Source: JACPSX01 sp035288405 [NCBI: bacterium]
GTDB taxonomy: Bacteria; JACPSX01
Reading direction: 5' to 3'
DNA: 8,628 bases
NCBI GenBank assembly: GCA_035288405.1
Contig: DATEAK010000141.1
Location: 1 to 8,628 of the forward strand
A program made the translations under genes and the position numbers. The first letter of the stretch is position 1. Each line of letters begins with the position of its first letter. Positions 1 to 6,750 of the stretch are shown piece after piece. The notes beneath the pieces were generated by a model. The model had not been told where the DNA came from, ran no database searches, and saw only the letters and a program-made list of their open reading frames with translations.

Positions 1-279
1 GGGGAACGGGTGACCACCCAAGACCTCACAGTGCAATGGCACAACCTGCGCGCGATCTTGCGGGGCTCCATGGATTTTCTAGGCCAACTCGATCTGCGGG
101 CCGGTCTGTATTTCCCCAACCAGGGAATCTTGAACCTCAAAGTAGCAGGACCCATCTCCGGGCCTTCCGTCAGACCGGATCTGGCCCAAACCGCCCGAGA
201 GGGGGGCAAAGGGTCGAAAGAAATCCAGAAAGGGATCCGGGGAACATTTCAGAAATTGCTCCGATCTCTTCGTCCATAA
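1..279 (+). CDS. C-terminal fragment of a probable AsmA/TamB-like envelope protein (5' end outside window)
   Basis: The reading frame is open from base 1 to the TAA at 277-279, so this is the last 92 residues of a gene that starts upstream. The GTG at base 10 is an internal valine codon rather than a convincing start. The fragment reads as short alternating hydrophobic beta-strands (GSMDFLGQLDLRAGLYF, then GILNLKVAGPISGPSVRPDL), followed by a basic, probably helical tail ending KLLRSLRP. The pattern of a beta repeat, then 'L-K-V-x-G-P-I-S-x-P-S-V-R-P', then a short tail resembles the C-terminus of AsmA-type proteins, which act at the inner membrane and periplasm in outer-membrane lipid or protein traffic. 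That assignment is by pattern only. A GspN-like protein of similar fold, or an unrelated protein, remains possible. The stop overlaps the ribosome binding site of the next gene, suggesting co-transcription with the M16 pair. Confidence 0.5.
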   Translation, partial: GERVTTQDLTVQWHNLRAILRGSMDFLGQLDLRAGLYFPNQGILNLKVAGPISGPSVRPDLAQTAREGGKGSKEIQKGIRGTFQKLLRSLRP

Positions 280-284
280 AGGAG
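279..284 (+). promoter_or_regulatory. Ribosome binding site of the first M16 peptidase gene
   Basis: AAGGAG lies five bases upstream of the ATG at 290 and shares its first base with the stop codon of the preceding gene. It supports this ATG as the start, as does the signal peptide that begins there. The closeness to the upstream stop suggests that ribosomes ending the previous gene could reinitiate here. Confidence 0.8.
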
Positions 285-289
285 AAGGC

Positions 290-1792
290 ATGGCACTTTC
301 CCGAATCCGGTTCACGGCCGTTTTTCTGTTGGGATTTTTGTGGACCCAGGCCGCCATGGCCCAGGATCTACAGGACCGGGTCATCGAGCACCGCTTAAAA
401 AACGATCTGACTCTTCTTTTGCTGGAGCGCCATGAGCTCCCCACGGTCGCCACCAACATCCGGATCAAGGCCGGCGGCGTGGACGAGTTGCCGGGAAGCA
501 CCGGTCTCGCCCACATGGTGGAGCACATGCTCTTTAAAGGAACGAAAACCATCGGCACCCGGGATTACCAGAAGGAACAGGCGCTTCTGGAAAAGATCCA
601 AACTGTGGGCAACGCTCTCGATCAGGCAGAGCGCAAGGGGAAAGCGGAAGAAATTTCCCTTCTCAAGACAGAATTTCAAAAGGCCCAAGAGGAACACCGA
701 AAGCTCGTCATCAAGGACGAATTTGCCCGAATTTATTCGGAGAACGGCGGCGTGGGGTACAATGCGTCGACCAGCAAAGACGTCACCACCTACGTGGTAA
801 ATCTCCCCGCCAACCGCCTGGAATTGTGGGCACGCCTGGAAGCGGACCGTATGGCCAATCCGGTGCTGCGGGAATTTTATTCGGAGCGGGACGTGGTGCT
901 GGAGGAGCGCCGGCGCGGTGTGGAGTCTGTCGGAGCCTCCCGCCTCTACCTAGAGTTTCTAGCGACCTCTTTTCTCGCACATCCCTACCGTCTCCCCGTG
1001 ATCGGCTGGGAATCCGACGTGCGCTCGCTCACCCCTCAGAAACTGTCTAAGTTTCTGGAAACCTACTACGTCCCCAACAACACGGTGATCTCCATCGTCG
1101 GCGACATCGACCCCAAAGAAGTCATCGCCCTGGTGGAGCGTTACTTTGGGCCGATTCCCGCGGGACCGCCTCCTCCTTCCTTGATCGTGGAGGAGCCTCC
1201 TCAGAAAGGGGAGCGCAGGGTTCAGGTACTTTTCGACGCGGAATCCTCCCTCTACATCGGTTACCACAAACCCAACATTCCCTCCCGGGAGGACTACGTT
1301 TTCGACGTGATTGATGCGCTACTGAGCGACGGCAGGACCTCCCGTCTCTATCGCAGCCTGGTCGATGAGAAAAAGATCGCCTATTCTGTTTCCACCTCTT
1401 CGGGAACGCCCGGAGCACGCTATCCCAACCTCTTCGTCCTGCGGGCAGCTCCACGCTCCCCGCACACGACGCGGGAATTGGAAAAAGGGATCTACGCCGA
1501 AATTGACAAGCTGCAAAGCGAACTCGTCACTCCACGGGAGCTACAGAAAATCCGAAATCGCCTGGAGGCCAGTTTCCTCATGGGCCTGAACTCCAACAGC
1601 GGCCTGGCGAATCAGCTCACCTATTTCCAAACCATCGCAGGGGACTGGCGCTACATTTTGAACCATCGCCGGATTCTCGGCACCGTGACTCCCGAGGAGA
1701 TCCGGGAAGTCGCCCGCAAATACCTGACCCCGGAAAACCGCACGGTCGCCGAGTTACTGCGCCCCAAGACGGATAACGGAACCAAGCCATGA
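290..1792 (+). CDS. Exported M16-family zinc peptidase, active subunit
   Basis: A 500-residue M16 (insulinase/processing-peptidase) protein. Residues 1-25 look like a Sec signal peptide (basic start, hydrophobic core, then AAMAQ), so it should act in the periplasm. The inverted zinc motif is intact: H75-M-V-E78-H79 supplies two zinc ligands and the catalytic Glu. In ERDVVLEE, E206 aligns with the distal zinc-binding Glu and E199 with its helper Glu. The H79-to-E206 spacing is 127 residues rather than about 76, because a charged, helix-prone insertion of about 50 residues lies at roughly 93-147. The C-terminal half is a second M16 domain (GRTSRLYRSLVDEKKIAYSV) with the substrate-binding Arg/Tyr pair at R352 and Y365. 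The stop overlaps the next M16 gene by 4 bases, so the two are probably translated together and form a heterodimer, as in known bacterial two-subunit M16 enzymes. The substrate is unknown; peptides or misfolded envelope proteins are plausible by inference. Confidence 0.94.
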   Translation: MALSRIRFTAVFLLGFLWTQAAMAQDLQDRVIEHRLKNDLTLLLLERHELPTVATNIRIKAGGVDELPGSTGLAHMVEHMLFKGTKTIGTRDYQKEQALLEKIQTVGNALDQAERKGKAEEISLLKTEFQKAQEEHRKLVIKDEFARIYSENGGVGYNASTSKDVTTYVVNLPANRLELWARLEADRMANPVLREFYSERDVVLEERRRGVESVGASRLYLEFLATSFLAHPYRLPVIGWESDVRSLTPQKLSKFLETYYVPNNTVISIVGDIDPKEVIALVERYFGPIPAGPPPPSLIVEEPPQKGERRVQVLFDAESSLYIGYHKPNIPSREDYVFDVIDALLSDGRTSRLYRSLVDEKKIAYSVSTSSGTPGARYPNLFVLRAAPRSPHTTRELEKGIYAEIDKLQSELVTPRELQKIRNRLEASFLMGLNSNSGLANQLTYFQTIAGDWRYILNHRRILGTVTPEEIREVARKYLTPENRTVAELLRPKTDNGTKP

Positions 1793-3231
1793 AGAAACTC
1801 AGGAATCCTTCGAGACGAATTGCCCTTCCCGCCATCGCGGTCCTTTTGGGATTCCTCCTGAGCGGCTGCGCGGCTCCCGTGGGAAACTTCCCCGCGGTTT
1901 CGGACCTGCGTTACAAGCCCATCCAGTGGGTTCCTGCCGAGCCTGAACGGCGGGTTCTGAAAAACGGCCTGGTCCTCTACCTGCTTGAGGATCACGAACT
2001 CCCAGTGATCCATATCTCAGCCACCAGCCGGGTCGGTTCCGAATACGAGCCTGCGGATAAAGTTGGTCTCGCCTCCCTGACAGGCTCCACCATGCGTACA
2101 GGAGGAACCGAGTCCTTTTCTGTGGAAGAGATGGACGACACACTCGAGTTTCTCGGGGCCGGGGTGGAGAGTTCGATCGGAATGGAATCCGGTCAGGTGT
2201 CCATGGGAGTTCTGCGCAAGGACCTCGATACGGGGCTACGAATTTTCGCGGACGTCCTGCGCCGCCCGGTCTTTCGCCAGAATCGGGTGGATCTCGCCAA
2301 GAGTCAGGCCATCGAAGGAATCCGCCGCCGAAACGACCACCCGGAAAGGATCGCCCAAAGAGAGTTTGCCCGGCTTATTTACGGAGATCACCCCAACGGG
2401 CGAATGGCCACCGTGCAGTCCATCCGGAATATTACCCGCCAGGACATGATCGACTTTCACCGGCTCTACTACCGCCCACGTCAGATATTCCTGGGCATCG
2501 CGGGAGATTTTCAAACCGAGGAGATGGTCGCCCAGCTTTCTGAAATATTCTCCAACTGGGAGGCGGCCCCGGTGGCTTATCCCCCGGTCCCGCCGGTCCC
2601 CCGGGAAATCTCACCTTCCGTGAACGTTATCAATAAAGAAGGAGGACAGGCCACCGTAGTACTCGGTCATCTGGGCGTTCGTTTCAACAATCCCGATCTC
2701 TACGCTCTGCGCGTCATGAACCACATTCTCGGTGGATCCGGATTAAACTCACGATTGATGCGCGAAATCCGTTCGGATCGGGGGCTGGCCTATACGGTGG
2801 GGAGCTCCCTGGGAGCCGGCGTGCGGGATTTGGGAACCTTTCGAGTTGCAGGAGGAACAAAACCCCAGACGGCGACCGAGATGATCTCTCTCATGATCAA
2901 AAACCTGCGGGATATCCAGAAGGACGTCAAACCCGAGGAGGTGGAAGCAGCGAAAGAAGCCATCATCAACTCGTTCCTCTTTACCTATACTTCCAAATCA
3001 GCCATCGTAGCCCAGCAAATCTTCCTGGAGTTTCATGATCTGCCTCGGGACTACATGCGGACCTACCCGGGAAAAATTGCCCGTGTCACTCGTGAAGACG
3101 TCTTGCGAGTGGCCAAGCAATATCTGCATCCCGATCATCTGATCATTCTCGTGGTGGGAGATGAAAAAAAGTTCGACCGCTCCCTGAGTCAATTTGGAAC
3201 CGCGCGCACGATTCGCCCCGACGAGCCTTGA
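1789..3231 (+). CDS. M16-family lipoprotein, probable non-catalytic partner subunit
   Basis: A 480-residue protein with two M16-type domains. The N-terminus has a basic start, a hydrophobic core and the lipobox L24-S25-G26-C27, so it should be lipidated at C27. Residue +2 is Ala, not the Asp inner-membrane retention signal, which favours the outer membrane. Where active M16 enzymes have HxxEH, this one reads S96-L-T-G99-S100 within KVGLASLTGSTM, so both zinc-binding His and the catalytic Glu are gone. The C-terminal domain is well kept (GGSGLNSRLMREIRSDRGLAYTV), with the Arg/Tyr substrate-binding pair at R322 and Y335. This matches the inactive subunit of heterodimeric M16 peptidases, which helps hold substrate while the partner cuts. 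It lacks the long insertion of its neighbour. The ATGA overlap and the lack of a strong Shine-Dalgarno site suggest translational coupling, which would favour 1:1 production. Peptidase inactivity is inferred from motif loss. Confidence 0.92.
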   Translation: MKKLRNPSRRIALPAIAVLLGFLLSGCAAPVGNFPAVSDLRYKPIQWVPAEPERRVLKNGLVLYLLEDHELPVIHISATSRVGSEYEPADKVGLASLTGSTMRTGGTESFSVEEMDDTLEFLGAGVESSIGMESGQVSMGVLRKDLDTGLRIFADVLRRPVFRQNRVDLAKSQAIEGIRRRNDHPERIAQREFARLIYGDHPNGRMATVQSIRNITRQDMIDFHRLYYRPRQIFLGIAGDFQTEEMVAQLSEIFSNWEAAPVAYPPVPPVPREISPSVNVINKEGGQATVVLGHLGVRFNNPDLYALRVMNHILGGSGLNSRLMREIRSDRGLAYTVGSSLGAGVRDLGTFRVAGGTKPQTATEMISLMIKNLRDIQKDVKPEEVEAAKEAIINSFLFTYTSKSAIVAQQIFLEFHDLPRDYMRTYPGKIARVTREDVLRVAKQYLHPDHLIILVVGDEKKFDRSLSQFGTARTIRPDEP

Positions 3232-3244
3232 ATAGGCCCACCGT

Positions 3245-5836
3245 ATGAGCGCTACCCGACTCTACCTGATCGACGGCCAGTCCTACATTTACCGGGCCTA
3301 TTTTGCGATTCGTCAGTACCTGTCCACGGCGGCCGGACTGCCGACCAACGCGGTTCTCGGCTTCACGAACATGCTCCTGAAAATCCTGCGGGGCGAAAAG
3401 CCCGATCTGCTCGCCATCGTCTTCGATCCGAAAGGCCCCACGCGCCGACATGAAGTCTTTGAATCGTACAAGGCACAGCGGCCATCCATGCCCGCCGATT
3501 TGTCCCGGCAGATTCCCTACATTCACCGCATGGTGGATGCCTTGCGGATCCCCCGTTTGCAGGTTGAGGGGCAGGAGGCGGACGACGTGTTGGGAACCCT
3601 GGCGGTGCGGGGTGTACAGGAAGGATTTCAGGTCACTCTGGTCACCGGGGACAAGGACATGCTCCAGCTCGTAGGGCCCAACGTAATCGTGCTGGATACG
3701 ATGAAAGGAAAAGTGTTCACGGAGAAGGAGGTCATCGAGCGCTTCGGAGTGGAACCCGGCCGTGTGGTCGAGGTCATGGGGCTCATGGGAGATTCCATCG
3801 ACAACATTCCCGGAGTGCCCGGGATTGGCGAGAAAACCGCCGTCAAGTTGATCCGGGAATTCGGCACACTGGAAAACGTGCTGGCGAACCCGGATCAGGT
3901 CAAAGGGGAAAAACTGCGCCAGAGCTTGAAAGAACACGCGGAACAAGCCCGCCTGAGCCACGTCCTCTGCACTGTCCAGACAGATCTCCCCATTGATTTT
4001 CCCCTGGAGTCATTGCGGGTTCAGCCTCCGGATCGCCCCGCTCTCCTGAGCCTGCTCAGGGACCTCGAGTTTTCCAACCTGCTCAGGGAATTTTCCACTG
4101 AACCGGCCCCTACGGCCCAAGTCTCTTTGCAAGTCGAGGAAGAACAGGTCTCCTGGCCTTCTCTCAAACAGGCACTGAAAAGCGCGGCCGGCTTTGCGTT
4201 CGAGATGATCAATGGGCCGGGTGCCACGCTGCAGTTTACCGTGGCCGTGTCGGGAGATTCCTCCCATGTGCTGGGCGAGGAGATCACCTCGGACCCGGCG
4301 ATTCGCAAAGATTTCACGGCTCTCCTGGAAGATCCGGATCTTCCGAAGATCTGTCACGATGCAAAAGGAAAATACCGGGCTCTGGCGAAACAGAACATTC
4401 ACCTCCGCGGTGTCACTTTCGATCCCATGATTGCCGCCTATCTCCTGAACCCGGCTAAAAGCCGCTATGATCTCCCCAACCTGGCGTTGGAATCTCTGGG
4501 AATTTCCCTGACGGAGGAGGGTAAAGGGCAAATCAGCGCTCTAGAAGCCCGGCATCGAGCTGCCGTGGTATTCAAGTTGAGAGAGGCTCAGTTGGAACCT
4601 CTGCGGGAAAACGGGCTCAATGAGCTTTTTTACGAAGTGGATCTCCCCCTGGCCAGGGTGCTCGCTCGGATGGAGGACCGCGGTATCAAGGTGAATCTGG
4701 ACCACCTGCGCGAGCTTTCCAAACGGATCGAGATCGACCTGGAACAATGCGTCTCCCGGATTTATGCTCTGGCCGGCACAAAATTCAACATTAATTCTCC
4801 GGCGCAGCTTCGGGAAATCCTCTTCGAGCGCTTGGGGCTCAAGCCCATCAAGAGGACCAAGACGGGGTTCTCGACCGACATGGCGGTTTTGGAAAAGCTG
4901 GCGGAGCATCACGATCTCCCCGCGGAAATCCTCTCCTACCGTCAGCTCGCCAAACTCAAGTCGACCTACATCGACGCCTTGCCCACCATGGTGGACCCCC
5001 AAACGGGCCGCATTCACACTTCCTATAATCAGACCGTAGCCGCGACAGGGCGCTTGAGCAGCAGTGACCCGAACCTGCAAAATATCCCGATTCGCACGGA
5101 GCTGGGCCGGGAGATTCGCAAGGCGTTTGCCGCTGAGCAGGGATCGCTTCTCCTGTCCGCGGATTATTCGCAGATCGAACTTCGAATCCTGGCCCACTTT
5201 GCCGGAGACGAGGTCATGCAGGAGGCGTTTCAGCGGGGCGAGGACATTCATGCCCGCACCGCCGCCGAGATCTTCGGAGTGGACTCCCTGGGAGTCACTC
5301 CCGAGATGCGCAGGGTGGCCAAAACCGTAAACTTCGGTATTGTCTATGGTCAGACGGCTTACGGATTGGCCAGCGGTTTGAACTTATCCCGGGAAGAAGC
5401 CCGGGCTTTCATCGAGCGCTACTTTCAACGTTACCCGGGGGTGAAGGCGTACATAGAAAAAATGAAAATCGAGGCCACTCAACAAGGATATGTGACCACG
5501 CTCATGAACCGAAGACGTTATCTACCCGAGCTGGAGAGTCGCGACCGCAACGTACGCGAGCTCGGCGAGCGGCTGGCCATCAACAGCCCGATCCAGGGCA
5601 GCGCTGCAGACATCATTAAAAAAGCCATGGTCCGTATCGATGGGGAACTGGAAGCCCGAAACTTCCGCACCGCCATGATCCTTCAGGTCCACGACGAGCT
5701 GGTCTTCGAGGTACCCGAGGAAGAAGTGGACCCGGTCTCCTCCCTTGTGAAGCGCGGCATGGAAGAGGTGGTATCGCTCTCCGTTCCTCTGGTTGTCGAT
5801 ATCCATTCCGGAAAGAACTGGAACGAAGCCCATTAA
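3245..5836 (+). CDS. polA: DNA polymerase I, proofreading domain apparently inactive
   Basis: A full-length 863-residue family A polymerase, which fills gaps and removes RNA primers in replication and repair. Residues 1-290 are the 5'-nuclease domain, with metal-site acidic residues visible at D10, E111/D113/D114, D136/D138 and D183/D186, and the helix-hairpin-helix GVPGIGEKTAVKLI. Residues about 300-460 keep the outline of the 3'-5' exonuclease fold (FDPMIAAYLLNP) but not its catalytic acids. The E. coli D355-x-E357 site reads E320-M-I322, D424 aligns with K376, and the D501 region has no acid (about R438). Residues about 460-863 are the polymerase domain: motif A SADYSQIELR with D640; O-helix RRVAKTVNFGIVYG with K693, F697 and Y701; motif C QVHDELVFEV with D817 and E818. 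The length is below E. coli Pol I (928). Phe at 697 is the usual residue associated with discrimination against dideoxynucleotides. It follows the M16 pair by 13 bases with only a weak ribosome site. Confidence 0.99.
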   Translation: MSATRLYLIDGQSYIYRAYFAIRQYLSTAAGLPTNAVLGFTNMLLKILRGEKPDLLAIVFDPKGPTRRHEVFESYKAQRPSMPADLSRQIPYIHRMVDALRIPRLQVEGQEADDVLGTLAVRGVQEGFQVTLVTGDKDMLQLVGPNVIVLDTMKGKVFTEKEVIERFGVEPGRVVEVMGLMGDSIDNIPGVPGIGEKTAVKLIREFGTLENVLANPDQVKGEKLRQSLKEHAEQARLSHVLCTVQTDLPIDFPLESLRVQPPDRPALLSLLRDLEFSNLLREFSTEPAPTAQVSLQVEEEQVSWPSLKQALKSAAGFAFEMINGPGATLQFTVAVSGDSSHVLGEEITSDPAIRKDFTALLEDPDLPKICHDAKGKYRALAKQNIHLRGVTFDPMIAAYLLNPAKSRYDLPNLALESLGISLTEEGKGQISALEARHRAAVVFKLREAQLEPLRENGLNELFYEVDLPLARVLARMEDRGIKVNLDHLRELSKRIEIDLEQCVSRIYALAGTKFNINSPAQLREILFERLGLKPIKRTKTGFSTDMAVLEKLAEHHDLPAEILSYRQLAKLKSTYIDALPTMVDPQTGRIHTSYNQTVAATGRLSSSDPNLQNIPIRTELGREIRKAFAAEQGSLLLSADYSQIELRILAHFAGDEVMQEAFQRGEDIHARTAAEIFGVDSLGVTPEMRRVAKTVNFGIVYGQTAYGLASGLNLSREEARAFIERYFQRYPGVKAYIEKMKIEATQQGYVTTLMNRRRYLPELESRDRNVRELGERLAINSPIQGSAADIIKKAMVRIDGELEARNFRTAMILQVHDELVFEVPEEEVDPVSSLVKRGMEEVVSLSVPLVVDIHSGKNWNEAH

Positions 5837-5846
5837 ATTTCGATTT

Positions 5847-5851
5847 GGAGG
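5847..5851 (+). promoter_or_regulatory. Ribosome binding site deciding the dehydrogenase start
   Basis: GGAGG sits five bases before the ATG at 5857. An in-frame TTG at 5845 would add four residues (start-E-A-A), but it overlaps this site and would have no binding site of its own. The ATG is also placed directly before the first beta-strand of the Rossmann fold (KQVAFIGLG), so ATG 5857 is preferred. Confidence 0.85.
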
Positions 5852-5856
5852 CAGCC

Positions 5857-6750
5857 ATGAAACAAGTGGCGTTTATCGGCCTGGGGCTCATGGGAAAACC
5901 GATGGCCCGAAACATCCTGAAGGCGGGCTATCCGCTCACCGTGCAGAACCGCACCCGGGACAAGACACGGGAACTGGAAAAGGCGGGGGCGCAAGTCGCA
6001 TCGACCCCTGGCGAGGCGGCCCGCAGCGCAGACGTGGTGATCACGATGGTTTCCGATCCACCCGCCGTGCGGGAAGTCGTCCTCGGTCCGCAAGGAGTTG
6101 TCCACGGCGCGCGCCGGGGAGCAGTTCTGATCGACATGAGTACCATCTCCCCCGCAGACAGCCGCTCCCTAGCCGACGAGATGGGGAAGTTCGGCATCTC
6201 CCTTCTCGATGCCCCCGTCTCCGGCAGCGTGCAGGGAGCCACCGATGGAACTCTGGCAATCATGGTGGGAGGTGACCGCTCCATTTTCACGGAGTCGGAA
6301 CCCTTGTTTCGCACCATGGGGGACAAGATCTTCTATACCGGGCCCCAGGGCAGCGGCTCAACCATGAAGATGGTCATTAACCTGGTGGGAGCGGCAGCCC
6401 TGATGTCTCTTGGAGAATCTCTTGTCCTGGGCACCAAAGCGGGACTCGACCCCAAGCAGATCATTCAAGTCCTGGAAGCCGGGGCCATGCGCTCGGCCCT
6501 AATTTCCCTCAAGGGGCCCAGGATTTTGCGCCGCGACTTCTCCGCCCAGTTCCCCCTGAAGCTCATGCACAAGGACCTGGGTCTTATCCTGGCTACTGCA
6601 GCCCGCGAAGGGGTTTCACTCCCCGTCACAGCGCTGATCAAAGAGCTTTATCAAGTCGCATGCAGCCGCAATCAGGGCGATCTGGATTATTCAGCGATCA
6701 TCACGATACTGGAGGAACTCAACGGGGTCACGGTAGCAGAACATGATTGA
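5857..6750 (+). CDS. NAD(P)-dependent beta-hydroxyacid dehydrogenase (3-hydroxyisobutyrate dehydrogenase / glyoxylate-succinic semialdehyde reductase family)
   Basis: A 297-residue cytosolic oxidoreductase of normal family length. The N-terminal Rossmann domain opens with the dinucleotide motif GLGLMGKPMARNILKAG (residues 8-24). The second strand ends in N31-R32-T33, a basic/polar cofactor loop usual in NADPH-preferring members; NAD users tend to have an acidic residue here. The substrate-binding motif is DAPVSGS (118-124), with Ser where classical 3-hydroxyisobutyrate dehydrogenases have a second Gly; from memory, this variant is common in the glyoxylate/succinic semialdehyde reductase branch. 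The catalytic Lys is K171, in GSGSTMKMVINL, with N175 following. The C-terminal helical domain has the expected HKDLGLILATAAREGVSLP and ends with GDLDYSAIITILEEL. The likely reaction is reduction of a small aldehyde or keto acid (glyoxylate, succinic semialdehyde or tartronate semialdehyde), but the exact substrate cannot be read from sequence. It starts 20 bases after polA and overlaps rnr by 8 bases. Confidence 0.9.
   Translation: MKQVAFIGLGLMGKPMARNILKAGYPLTVQNRTRDKTRELEKAGAQVASTPGEAARSADVVITMVSDPPAVREVVLGPQGVVHGARRGAVLIDMSTISPADSRSLADEMGKFGISLLDAPVSGSVQGATDGTLAIMVGGDRSIFTESEPLFRTMGDKIFYTGPQGSGSTMKMVINLVGAAALMSLGESLVLGTKAGLDPKQIIQVLEAGAMRSALISLKGPRILRRDFSAQFPLKLMHKDLGLILATAAREGVSLPVTALIKELYQVACSRNQGDLDYSAIITILEELNGVTVAEHD

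Noticed and set aside
79-558. Minus-strand open frame (159 codons) spanning the AsmA-like end and the start of the M16 gene
   Set aside because: It crosses a well-supported gene boundary on the + strand, including the M16 ribosome site and signal peptide. Its Arg/Ser/Pro-rich composition is typical of a frame shadow.
3164-3170. A7 run near the 3' end of the M16 lipoprotein gene, considered as a programmed slippage site
   Set aside because: It encodes Lys codons in a frame that continues cleanly to the stop. There is no supporting downstream structure and no alternative product of interest.
3232-3244. Gap between the M16 lipoprotein gene and polA, considered as a promoter or terminator site
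   Set aside because: At 13 bases it is too short for either, and no hairpin with a T-tract or -10/-35 pair is visible there.
3143-3961. Long open frame on the minus strand (272 codons) opposite the 5' part of polA
   Set aside because: It lies mainly opposite the conserved 5'-nuclease coding region and shows no recognisable domain. Its length is explained by the GC-rich codon pattern of polA on the other strand.
4045-4089. Short inverted repeat CCTGAG-CCTG-CTCAGG (4045-4060) and a 12-base direct repeat, CCTGCTCAGGGA, at 4051-4062 and 4078-4089
   Set aside because: The repeat encodes two Leu-Leu-Arg steps inside polA. There is no U-rich tract for a terminator, and the repeat is too short to suggest a mobile or regulatory element.
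4541-5251. Minus-strand open frame (236 codons) opposite the polA polymerase domain
   Set aside because: It is fully contained opposite strongly conserved polymerase motifs and has no recognisable motif of its own. It is a shadow of polA.
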